Shown here: positions 1-7,737 of the stretch, in pieces
Layout of the letters: every line of letters starts with the position of its first letter
Position numbering within the stretch: position 1 is the stretch's first letter
Origin: Oscillibacter sp.
GTDB taxonomy: Bacteria > Bacillota > Clostridia > Oscillospirales > Oscillospiraceae
Reading direction: 5' to 3'
Length of the DNA stretch: 37,626 bases
Assembly (NCBI GenBank): GCA_022791135.1
Contig: JAAVYM010000029.1
Span: forward strand, 1-37,626
Notes under the pieces: model-generated
What the model saw: only the letters and a program-made list of their open reading frames with translations
Told to the model about the DNA's origin: nothing
Databases searched by the model: none
Made by a program: the position numbers and the translations under genes

Positions 1-703
1 CGATGGACTCGTCGTTTTCCAGCTCCGGCATAACCTCCACAGCGGCGAAGGAGGTCTGCCGCCGGGCGTTGGCGTCGAAGGGGGAGACCCGGACCAGCCG
101 GTGGACGCCGTTCTCGCTTTTGAGAAGCCCATAGGCGTTCTCCCCCTCAATGGAGATGGCGGCGGATTTGATGCCGGCCTCGTCGCCGTCCTCGTAGTCG
201 AGGATCTTATAGGTGAAGCCCTTCCGCTCCACCCAGCGGGTGTACATGCGGTAGAGCATCTGCGCCCAGTCCTGAGCCTCGGTGCCGCCGGCGCCGGCAT
301 GGAACTGGAGGATGGCGTTGCACCCGTCGTACTCCCCGGAGAGGAGCGTCGCCATGCGGGTTTCGGCGGTCTGGTCCTCCAGGGCGGCGAACTCGGATTT
401 CAGTTCCTCCAAAATCTCGGCGTCGTCGGCCTCCTGGCCCATCTCGCACAGGGCGGTCAGATCCTCCCAGGCGGCGAGGAGTTTTTCCTGCCGGGCAATC
501 TTGTTTTGCAGCTGCTTGAGCCGCTGCTGAACCTTCTGGGACCGCTCCAGGTCGTTCCAAAAGCCGTCCTGGGCGGTTTCGTCCTCCAGGCGCCGGGCCT
601 CCTGCTTCGCCGCCCCGATGTCCAGTGCGGCGGAGAGCTTATCCAGCTCGGGGCGCAGATCCCGGAGCTTCTGCTTATAAGTGTCGTACTCGATCAAAGC
701 CAT
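1..703 (-). CDS. prfB: Peptide chain release factor 2 (partial, 3' end outside window)
   Basis: Class I release factor that reads UAA and UGA on the ribosome and releases the finished peptide. The first 234 codons are present, with the coiled N-terminal domain and then the stop-codon recognition domain. The SPF tripeptide that defines RF2 (RF1 has PxT) is at about residue 206, inside VRVSPFD. The GAGGTEAQDWA motif precedes it. The catalytic GGQ loop would lie just past the window edge. Start ATG at 703 follows GGACGGAG. Many prfB genes need a +1 frameshift at a CTTTGA near codon 25. Here the reading frame is continuous from the start. A CTTTGA string does sit at codons 2-3, but the frame that would use it has a TGA nine codons upstream, so no regulatory frameshift is possible. 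Confident in family. Confidence 0.96.
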   Translation of the reverse strand, partial: MALIEYDTYKQKLRDLRPELDKLSAALDIGAAKQEARRLEDETAQDGFWNDLERSQKVQQRLKQLQNKIARQEKLLAAWEDLTALCEMGQEADDAEILEELKSEFAALEDQTAETRMATLLSGEYDGCNAILQFHAGAGGTEAQDWAQMLYRMYTRWVERKGFTYKILDYEDGDEAGIKSAAISIEGENAYGLLKSENGVHRLVRVSPFDANARRQTSFAAVEVMPELENDESI

Positions 704-742
704 GATAGATTCTCCGTCCTTCACAGATTTCGTAGCCTATGT

Positions 743-771
743 ATTATATAGGAGGTAAATTTATTTGTAAA
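743..771 (-). promoter_or_regulatory. sigmaA-type promoter of prfB
   Basis: Read on the minus strand: TTTACA (771-766), a 17-bp spacer, then TATAAT (748-743), about 40 bp before the prfB start codon. Confidence 0.8.
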
Positions 772-844
772 GAGAAACATTTTATTGTCTTTTTTAAGAG
801 GATGCTTGCCGGGCTGCCGCTTCAGCGGCTTCCACAAAAACATA

Positions 845-873
845 TTGATGCGGCAGCGGTTCTGTGCTATAAT
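845..873 (+). promoter_or_regulatory. sigmaA-type promoter of the DUF3267 gene
   Basis: TTGATG (845-850), 17-bp spacer, TATAAT (868-873). It lies 40 bp upstream of the ATG at 914 and supports that start over an upstream in-frame ATG at 785. Confidence 0.75.
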
Positions 874-913
874 TACACCCCATTTGTTATATCATTCTGA
901 AGGAGGGAACGGC

Positions 914-1555
914 ATGGGAAAAAAGGAGAGAGAACTTACTCCCCTTGAGCAGAAACGAAAAGCGGATTTTGAGAGGATCTGTGAGGAAATGGAGCAGAGG
1001 GGATATTTGAAAAGGGACTTAACGGTTGGGATTTTGCAGGCAAACATGATGGCTGTTATAATCATGCTGCCCTTTATGGCGGCCGCAATCGGTGCATATT
1101 ACAGAATCAATCCGGTTGGCAGCGGAGATTTTTCCTTTTCTTTTCACGGGTTCATTGCGTTTTGGATTGCGCTGCTGCTGCTGCTGACCGCACTTCATGA
1201 GTTCATCCATGGGCTGACTTGGGGATTTTTTGCCAAAGGGCATTGGAATGCAATTGCATTCGGCGTAATCTGGAAAATGCTTACCCCTTACTGTACTTGT
1301 TCCGAGCCATTAACCAGATGGCAGTATGTCGCCGGCGCCGCTATGCCCACGCTGATTCTGGGCTTCGGACTGGCGGCAATCGCCGCAGCGGCCGGGAATT
1401 TTTGGCTTCTTTTGCTGTCTGTTGTGATGATTTTAAGTGGAGGAGGAGACTTCTTCATCGTCTTGAAGACGCTCCTGCATAAACGCTCGGATAAAGAAGT
1501 CCTCTATTACGATCACCCTTATGAATGCGGCGTCGTAGCGTTTGAAAGGAAGTAA
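914..1555 (+). CDS. DUF3267 domain membrane protein with zincin-like HExxH
   Basis: 213 residues. A charged, soluble N-terminal stretch of about 40 residues precedes four or five predicted membrane helices. HEFIH, an HExxH zinc-protease-type signature, sits at the end of the second helix (nucleotides 1195-1209), as is typical of DUF3267 proteins, which are thought to be intramembrane metalloproteases of unknown substrate. Start at 914 chosen because GAAGGAGG lies 8 bases upstream and the promoter at 845-873 would miss the longer frame. Stands alone between divergent prfB and the SLH gene. The family is recognised from the motif and topology; enzymatic activity is inference. Confidence 0.85.
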   Translation: MGKKERELTPLEQKRKADFERICEEMEQRGYLKRDLTVGILQANMMAVIIMLPFMAAAIGAYYRINPVGSGDFSFSFHGFIAFWIALLLLLTALHEFIHGLTWGFFAKGHWNAIAFGVIWKMLTPYCTCSEPLTRWQYVAGAAMPTLILGFGLAAIAAAAGNFWLLLLSVVMILSGGGDFFIVLKTLLHKRSDKEVLYYDHPYECGVVAFERK

Positions 1556-1826
1556 ACGGCAAATTTTAGTGAGTGGCCTTAGCAAAGGCGGCTGCTCGTT
1601 TTGACTCGTTTGACGAATCGTTTTGTGAGGCGGCGTCGAGCAACTCCGGCTCTGAAAAGAGAAATGTTATGGTCTTTTCAGAAGGCCGATAGAAAGGCAT
1701 CCGGAATGATTCAGGCAGGGCGGCGAAAGTCGAAATAAGGCAAAGTATATGCCGAAATATGGGAAATATCGCCGGGTTTGCTATATGATACCAAAATGTT
1801 GCTGCTTGTTCACAATTTGTTCATGA
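1556..1826. other. Non-coding gap with a 10-bp inverted repeat
   Basis: No coding frame of interest. TCTGAAAAGA (1651-1660) is repeated inverted as TCTTTTCAGA (1673-1682) with a 12-base loop. It has no clear T-tract, so it may be a weak terminator or a processed leader. The rest shows nothing recognisable. Confidence 0.4.
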
Positions 1827-1856
1827 TTGTTGGCGAGCTTTCGGCTATGGTATAAA
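1827..1856 (+). promoter_or_regulatory. Probable promoter of the SLH protein gene
   Basis: TTGTTG (1827-1832), 18-bp spacer, TATAAA (1851-1856), leaving a leader of about 50 bases before the ATG at 1915. Confidence 0.6.
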
Positions 1857-1914
1857 GAGCAGGGTTATCGAAACTGCATTTTCCGATCTGCAGCAGGCAT
1901 GGAGGTAACAATTT

Positions 1915-4900
1915 ATGAAGGAATTTTGGAAAAGAAGGCTGCCGGCCCTGACGCTGGCGCTGCTCCTGACCGTGGGGCTGGCTCCGCCGGCCCTGGCGGC
2001 GCATGAGCACGTGTTCAATCAGCTCGTCAAGACAACAGAGACGATGCATGTTTGGAAATGTGAATGCGGCCAGGAAAGCCGCGGGAAACACATCAAGAGC
2101 CAAGAGGCTATCATCAAGGAGTCCACCTGCTACCAGGCCGGTGTGGCGGAGTATGCTTGCGGCGAGTGCTCTTACAGCTGGCAGGAGCCGGTTCCCGCCA
2201 CGGGAAAGCACAGCTTGGAAAATACCTACGGCTATGACAGCTCCACCCATTGGCAAAAGTGCGAGACGCCGGGGTGCACCTATAAGGGGCCGGCGGAGGA
2301 GCACTCTCCCAAGGATAACGGTGTGCCCCATGCGCCCACCTGCACGGCGGATGGTTACATCAGCTATACCTGCGTCAAATGCCAGCAGCCCTATGTGATG
2401 AAAACCGCCGACCGGCTGGGGCATAACACCGGGAGCAACGGCGTTTGCACCCGCTGCGGCGCGTCCACCCACAACCACAGCTTCTCCGCCAACTGGACCA
2501 CAGACGCCAACTACCACTGGCATCAGTGCGTCTACTGCACCGAGGTGGGCAGCCGTGCCCTCCACCGGGACGGCAACAACGACGGCCGGTGCGACACCTG
2601 CGGTTATGGCATCACCAACGGGGGCAACAACGTCGCCGGAACCTACGTCGTCTCCTACTACACCGGCTCCGGCACGTCTACGGAAAGCGTGGTCAAGGGC
2701 GGGCGGCCTCAGCATGTCCCCGTCAACCCCAGTATGCCCTCCATAACCGGAAGCCATGTGTTCAAGGGCTGGATTCAGGGCACGACCGGTTATTACGCCT
2801 ATAAGGGCCAGACGCTGGTTTCCCCGGCCAGCTACGCCGTCAACAGCAATACCTCCTATTCCGCCCTCTACGCCCTTCGGGCCTCCGGGCAGAACATCAC
2901 CCTTAACGCCGGGACCACTTCTGGCAAGCTGATCGGCGGGGACGTGCGCATGCAGGTGGCCGCCAAGTTCTCCGCCCTCACCGGACAGAGCAGCTTCTCC
3001 AGCATCCGCTTCACCGCCGTCAGCGGCAGCGGCAAGCTCTATGCCACCAGCAGCAAGGCTGCTCTGGGTACGGGAGGTTACGCTTACAGCGATCTGTCCA
3101 GCTACCTGTACTATGTCCCCAGCTCTTCCGGCAGTTTGACCGCGAACTACACGGCTTCAGACGTTTACGGGAATGAGATTTCCGGCGGCATTGTGATTTC
3201 CGGTTCCGCGTCCTCCACGGACTCCGCCAACATTCTCTACCGGGTAGCCCCCGGCGGCACGGTGAATTTCAAGACCGCCCATTTCGAAGAGGCCTACCGG
3301 AAGCTCAGCGGCGATTCCACCAGCCCCCGGTATGTCACCTTCCATCCCTCCAGCAGCTATGACCGCTTCGATGGCGCCCTCTACGCCGGGGGCCGGGCCA
3401 TGGACCGGGAGCGGCTGGACAGTAAGAGCTTTTACATCACCAACGACCGCTACGGCGGGGACTACGCATTGGACGACGTCAGCTTCCGGGCGGACCGGTC
3501 CGCTAAGGAGGGCGACGAGCTGTCCATGACCTTCCGGGTCTATTACAACAGCAGCAACTATTATGACGCCACCCTCCGCATCCGCATTGACGAGGATGGG
3601 GAAGAGGGGGAGGTCATTTACCGGGTGGCCCCGGGCGGTTCCGTCACCTTCAACCGCAGCGACTTCAACAACGCCTACCGGGACGTGGCCAGCTCGAACC
3701 GGACCATCCGCTATGTGGAGTTCGATCCCGATAACAGCTACACCACCTTCTCCGGCAAGATCAGCGCCTCGGGCCACGCCGATTTTACCCGCAACGAGCT
3801 GGCTCGGGAGCAGTTCAACTACACCGGCACCAGCTACGGGGACTATGCCCTGGACGACCTGGTCTTCCGGGCCGGCAACAATGCCCGGGACGGCGATGAG
3901 CTGGAGATCCCCTTCTGGGCCTATTACAGCCGGGACGATTACGCCGAGTGCACTCTGCGGATCATCATCGACAAAAACGGCTCCCAGGACACCGTTACCT
4001 GCAATGTGGCCCCGGGCAGCACCACCCGCCTGAACAAGAGCGCGTTTAACGATGTCTACCGCGCCTTGTCCGAGTACAATAACCGCACCATTCGCGCCGT
4101 GTCCTTCGACGCGCCGGATTCCTATAAGAACTTTGCGGGGCGTCTTTACGTGCGCAATACGGAGCTGGAGCTGTCGGATCTGACCCACAGCAAGACCTGG
4201 TTCTACTACAGCGACCAGCGGGAGGGAGACTACGCCCTGGACGACCTGAATTTCCAGGCGGACCGCAGCGCCAAGGAGGGAGCCAGCCTCTCCATCCCCT
4301 TCCGGGCTTATTACGACAGCAGCAACGACTATGAGGAGGGCATCCTCCGCATCAACATCACCAGCGAGGCCAATACCATTACCTATGAGGCTACCCCCGG
4401 CGGCAGCACGGACTTCAAGCCGGAGGACTTCAACCGGGCCTATCAGTCCCTCTCCGGCAACGGGAACCGCACCATCCGCTACGTCTCCTTTGAGGCGGGC
4501 AGCGATTACGCCAGCTTCGCCGGGAGCATCTGCACCGGCGGCACGCCGCTGAACCGCAGCAGCCTGACCTTTACCCAGACCCAGTTCTACTACAGCTCCA
4601 GCGCCGCCTACGGTACCTATGCCCTCAACAGCCTGTCCTTCCGCCCCGACGCCACTGCCAAGGACAAGAGCACCCTGACGCTGTCCTTCCGGGCCTATTA
4701 CGACAGCACCGACTACGAGGAGGGCACGCTGAAACTGGTGGTGAACAGCAACGCCGGCGGGGACATCGGCTACACCGTCACCCCCGGCCGCACGGTGAAC
4801 TTCGACCGGGTGAAGTTCGACGATTTCTTCCGCAAGAGCTACAGCAGCTACAGCCTGGAATACGTGGTCTTTGAAAACCCCTCTACCACGGACTTCCCGG

Positions 4901-6402
4901 ATGCCTACGGTACCCTTTACACCGGGTACAACACCAGCTATTCCAGCTCCCTGTCCCGCAACAGCCTCCGCAATGTCCGCTTCTACTACAATGCCGGCGA
5001 CGCGGAGCGGGGGGACTACGCCCTGAACGACTTGACCTTTGCCGCAGCCAGCTCCTTCACCAGCGGGAAAGTCATCCTGCGCTTCACCGCCTACGGCTCC
5101 GGCTCCCGGTCCGTGGACGGCAGCGTGGTGATCACGCCCACAGGGGGGACGGCCGCATCGTCCAATGTAGTGGGCAGCGTGCGCTATGCCGTTACCACCG
5201 GGACCAACATCCAGATCAACGCGAATGATTTGGCCCGGTTCTACAAGAGCACCTATCCCAGCGGGACGCTGCAGTATGTGACGCTGGGGGATGTGCCCAC
5301 GGTGGGAAGCCTGTATTACAACTACTATGGCGCCAGCCGTTACGGCACCTCCGCCCGGGAGCAGATTACCGCCTCCAACCGCAGCCGGAACTTCTACCTC
5401 AGCCCCGCCGGCTTCGGCGAGTATGCGCTGTCGGAGCTGACGTATGTGCCCAGCGGCTCTAACTACTGCGCTTCCATTCCCTTTACGGCCTACGGCACCG
5501 GCGGGCAGTCCGTCAGCGGGGCCATCCTCATCAGTGTCACCAACAAGGCGGTCTCGGAGGTCTATGGGCCTACGCCGAAGAACACCGCCGTCACCTTCCC
5601 GGCGTCCTCCATCGCGGCGGCGGTGGCTGCCGCCACCGGCACCACGCCCAGCGGTATTCAGCTGCTGAAGCTTCCTGCTGCCAATGTGGGTACGATTTAC
5701 GTGGGTTCTTCCACCGCTTCTCCGGCCAATACCACTACGGTCTATGGCTACAACACCGGTACCCAGCAGCTGGGGCAGCTTCGCTTTGTCCCCGCCTCGG
5801 GCTATACCGGCCCCGTTGAAATTCCCTACGTGGCGCTGAATGCCAGCAACACGGCCATCGCCTCCGGCGTGTTCTCCATGGGCGTACTGGAGAGCCGGAA
5901 GGAGTTCAAGGACGTCACTACGTCCACCTGGTGCTACAAGTACGTTGTGGAGCTGGCCAGCTCCGGCGTCATCGACGGTTACCCCGACGGCAATTTCAAG
6001 CCCGACAACACCATTACTTATGGTGCGGCGCTGAAGCTGATTATGCTGGCCGCTGGCTATCCGGAACAGGCACCCGTCAACGGCGGAGGCACCTTCAGCG
6101 GCTATCTGGCCAAGGCTCAGAGCGACGGGCTGGTCACTCGCAGCAACGTGAACCTCAGCGGACCGATCACCCGGCTCCAGGTGGCCCAGCTGGCCGCCGG
6201 GGCGCTGAAGCTGGACATCAACAACCTCTCCAGCGTCAAACCCTTCACCGACACGGCCGACGTCTATGTCCAGGCGCTGAACGCTGCGGGCATCGTCGAG
6301 GGCTACTTCAACAACGGCACCAGCACCTTCCGCCCCTCCAATACCCTGACCAGAGGACAGGTCTCCGCCATCGTCTGGCGGATGCGGAACTATCGCGGAT
6401 AA
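1915..6402 (+). CDS. SLH-domain surface protein with Cys/His modules and eight long repeats
   Basis: 1495 residues. A signal peptide (KRR, then a hydrophobic stretch, then ALAA at about 25-29) leads into about 200 residues of recurring HxW-C-x-C-G and CxxCG motifs that look like small zinc-ribbon modules. An InlB-like B-repeat follows at about 240-320. Eight degenerate repeats of 110-130 residues begin near residues 323, 438, 566, 692, 820, 950, 1086 and 1212. Each carries a YRVAPGG-like start, a GDYALDDL-like centre and an F.AYY end. SLH modules begin near 1329 (FKDVTTSTWCYKYV, GVIDGYPDGNFKP, TRGQVSAIVWRM). SLH domains bind pyruvylated wall polysaccharide, and the CsaB-type gene at 16049-18274 could make that ligand. 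Start ATG is preceded by GGAGG. Ends at a strong terminator. Ligand or adhesion role unknown. Confidence 0.93.
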   Translation: MKEFWKRRLPALTLALLLTVGLAPPALAAHEHVFNQLVKTTETMHVWKCECGQESRGKHIKSQEAIIKESTCYQAGVAEYACGECSYSWQEPVPATGKHSLENTYGYDSSTHWQKCETPGCTYKGPAEEHSPKDNGVPHAPTCTADGYISYTCVKCQQPYVMKTADRLGHNTGSNGVCTRCGASTHNHSFSANWTTDANYHWHQCVYCTEVGSRALHRDGNNDGRCDTCGYGITNGGNNVAGTYVVSYYTGSGTSTESVVKGGRPQHVPVNPSMPSITGSHVFKGWIQGTTGYYAYKGQTLVSPASYAVNSNTSYSALYALRASGQNITLNAGTTSGKLIGGDVRMQVAAKFSALTGQSSFSSIRFTAVSGSGKLYATSSKAALGTGGYAYSDLSSYLYYVPSSSGSLTANYTASDVYGNEISGGIVISGSASSTDSANILYRVAPGGTVNFKTAHFEEAYRKLSGDSTSPRYVTFHPSSSYDRFDGALYAGGRAMDRERLDSKSFYITNDRYGGDYALDDVSFRADRSAKEGDELSMTFRVYYNSSNYYDATLRIRIDEDGEEGEVIYRVAPGGSVTFNRSDFNNAYRDVASSNRTIRYVEFDPDNSYTTFSGKISASGHADFTRNELAREQFNYTGTSYGDYALDDLVFRAGNNARDGDELEIPFWAYYSRDDYAECTLRIIIDKNGSQDTVTCNVAPGSTTRLNKSAFNDVYRALSEYNNRTIRAVSFDAPDSYKNFAGRLYVRNTELELSDLTHSKTWFYYSDQREGDYALDDLNFQADRSAKEGASLSIPFRAYYDSSNDYEEGILRINITSEANTITYEATPGGSTDFKPEDFNRAYQSLSGNGNRTIRYVSFEAGSDYASFAGSICTGGTPLNRSSLTFTQTQFYYSSSAAYGTYALNSLSFRPDATAKDKSTLTLSFRAYYDSTDYEEGTLKLVVNSNAGGDIGYTVTPGRTVNFDRVKFDDFFRKSYSSYSLEYVVFENPSTTDFPDAYGTLYTGYNTSYSSSLSRNSLRNVRFYYNAGDAERGDYALNDLTFAAASSFTSGKVILRFTAYGSGSRSVDGSVVITPTGGTAASSNVVGSVRYAVTTGTNIQINANDLARFYKSTYPSGTLQYVTLGDVPTVGSLYYNYYGASRYGTSAREQITASNRSRNFYLSPAGFGEYALSELTYVPSGSNYCASIPFTAYGTGGQSVSGAILISVTNKAVSEVYGPTPKNTAVTFPASSIAAAVAAATGTTPSGIQLLKLPAANVGTIYVGSSTASPANTTTVYGYNTGTQQLGQLRFVPASGYTGPVEIPYVALNASNTAIASGVFSMGVLESRKEFKDVTTSTWCYKYVVELASSGVIDGYPDGNFKPDNTITYGAALKLIMLAAGYPEQAPVNGGGTFSGYLAKAQSDGLVTRSNVNLSGPITRLQVAQLAAGALKLDINNLSSVKPFTDTADVYVQALNAAGIVEGYFNNGTSTFRPSNTLTRGQVSAIVWRMRNYRG

Positions 6403-6407
6403 CTGAG

Positions 6408-6442
6408 CAAGGGCCGCCCTTTTTGGGCGGCCCTTGTATTTG
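6408..6442 (+). terminator. Rho-independent terminator after the SLH gene
   Basis: CAAGGGCCGCCC pairs perfectly with GGGCGGCCCTTG around a TTTTT loop, six bases after the TAA, followed by TATTT. Confidence 0.85.
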
Positions 6443-6470
6443 GCAATATTCGTGAAAACCGCCCCCGGCC

Positions 6471-6499
6471 TTGCGGGCGGGAAAGCAGTGTGGTATAGT
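6471..6499 (+). promoter_or_regulatory. Promoter of the C39-like peptidase gene
   Basis: TTGCGG (6471-6476), 17-bp spacer, TATAGT (6494-6499), with a TGG just before the -10. Confidence 0.65.
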
Positions 6500-6505
6500 A
6501 AGTTT

Positions 6506-6629
6506 GCGGCCCATGCCGGGAGCGTGGCCGGTACGGCCGAATGCCCGCCCTGGGCGGTAAGGACCGGCTGAAGACCGGCGGGGAGGATGCAGGGTCCTTG
6601 CCGGGCCGATTGACTGTAGGAGGCTTCCT
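6506..6629 (+). promoter_or_regulatory. Structured 5' leader of unknown class
   Basis: About 125 GC-rich bases between promoter and start codon. They can fold into GGCCG/CGGCC and CCGCC/GGCGG hairpins. A longer stem pairs CGGTAAGGACC with GGTCCTTGCCG, allowing one G-U pair. The ribosome site AGGAGG itself sits in TAGGA-GGCT-TCCTA, directly against the ATG. I do not recognise a T-box, cobalamin, c-di-AMP or other named riboswitch signature. Confidence 0.4.
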
Positions 6630-7667
6630 ATGCCCGATTTCGATTCTCTGGACCCCCAGGATTTAGAGGCGCTGTATGGCCTGCGTCCGGAAAAGCCCAA
6701 GCGGAAAAGGCTGCCCCGGTGGGTCCGGTGGGCTGCGCTGATTCTCCTGGCGGTTGTTTGTGTAGGCGGAATGGAATTGGCCGCGTGCCGGTTTTTTGAG
6801 CCGGCGGTCTATGAAGAGATCACTGCGCCTGTGCGGCGGGTGGGCCACGCGGCCTGGGAGAGCGTCTGCCGGGCCGGGTCCGCCGCAGCCAGCCAGGTGG
6901 GAGATGCTGCCGCTGCCTTGGCCGGGCGGGCCGGAGCGGCCCGGGAGAGTCTCCGGACCTGGATGGAGGCGGTCACCGCCCCGCCGGAGGAGCCGGCGGA
7001 GTTGGCCGGAGAGGATTCCGTCCTGGATGAGCCGGAAATCGCGCCGCCCAAGGACATCCTAAATCCGCTGATCAGCGATTTGGTAGAGCGGGAGGGGCTG
7101 GAGTACCTCACCGGCGGCGGCGTGGACGTGGCCTATTTCAACCAGACCGACGAGGCCCGGGCGGCGCAGATGTACGGCTCCGATCCCCTGCGGACCCACG
7201 GCTGCGGCCCCACCGCTATGGCGATGGCCGTGTCCACGCTGGCCGGGGAGGTCGTGGATCCGGAGGATATGGCTCGGGTGTGCGTGGAGCGGGGTTATTG
7301 GTGCAAAAGTCATGGGTCCTATCTCTCCATGGTACAGGGAGTGGCGGAGGCCTACGGCCTGAGCTGCGAACCGGCAGACCTGACAACTTTGGAAGCAGAC
7401 ACGATCTATAGCCGCCTGTCGGCAGGGGACTTGGCCGTGGCCCTGATGACTAAGGGGCATTTTACCAAGGGCGGGCACTTCATCCTCCTTCGGGGGACGA
7501 CCCTTAGCGGGGAAATCCTGGTGGCGGACCCCGCCAGCCGGGACCGGAGCCTGATTCCCTGGGATCTGGAGCTAATTTTGGAAGAACTTTCCCCCAGCCG
7601 CCACGACGGTGCGCCGCTGTGGTTTCTCTCTCAGCCGGGGGGAGTGGAAACGCGGGACCTGCCTTGA
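6630..7667 (+). CDS. Membrane-anchored C39-like (papain-fold) cysteine peptidase
   Basis: 345 residues. A basic cytoplasmic start is followed by one membrane helix at about 31-50, an Ala-rich and acidic linker to about 150, and then a peptidase C39_2-like domain. The catalytic triad is visible: Cys192 in THGCGPTAMAM, His283 in GGHFIL and Asp300 in ADPAS. The fold should lie outside the membrane and cleave peptides or cell-wall-linked substrates; the real substrate is unknown. Transcribed alone from its own promoter with a folded leader, and closed by a terminator overlapping its stop. No bacteriocin transporter adjoins it, so a leader-peptide-processing role has no support. Confidence 0.85.
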   Translation: MPDFDSLDPQDLEALYGLRPEKPKRKRLPRWVRWAALILLAVVCVGGMELAACRFFEPAVYEEITAPVRRVGHAAWESVCRAGSAAASQVGDAAAALAGRAGAARESLRTWMEAVTAPPEEPAELAGEDSVLDEPEIAPPKDILNPLISDLVEREGLEYLTGGGVDVAYFNQTDEARAAQMYGSDPLRTHGCGPTAMAMAVSTLAGEVVDPEDMARVCVERGYWCKSHGSYLSMVQGVAEAYGLSCEPADLTTLEADTIYSRLSAGDLAVALMTKGHFTKGGHFILLRGTTLSGEILVADPASRDRSLIPWDLELILEELSPSRHDGAPLWFLSQPGGVETRDLP

Positions 7668-7686
7668 TTGGCGGTCCCGCGTTTTA
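7652..7686 (+). terminator. Terminator overlapping the peptidase stop codon
   Basis: GCGGGACC (7652-7659) pairs with GGTCCCGC (7673-7680), followed by GTTTTAT. The TGA at 7665-7667 is in the loop. Confidence 0.75.
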
Positions 7687-7737
7687 TATGGCAAAATATA
7701 CGGTTTGTAAATAATATATAAATTTATACAATTCGTA

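Noticed and set aside
679-703. Programmed +1 frameshift at the start of prfB
   Set aside because: The frame that would lead into CTTTGA contains a TGA nine codons earlier and has no start codon.
6506-6629. Named riboswitch or T-box in the peptidase leader
   Set aside because: No T-box sequence, specifier arrangement, B12 box or c-di-AMP signature could be found.
6630-7667. Bacteriocin leader peptidase/transporter
   Set aside because: The C39-like domain is not fused to an ABC transporter and no precursor peptide or transporter gene adjoins.
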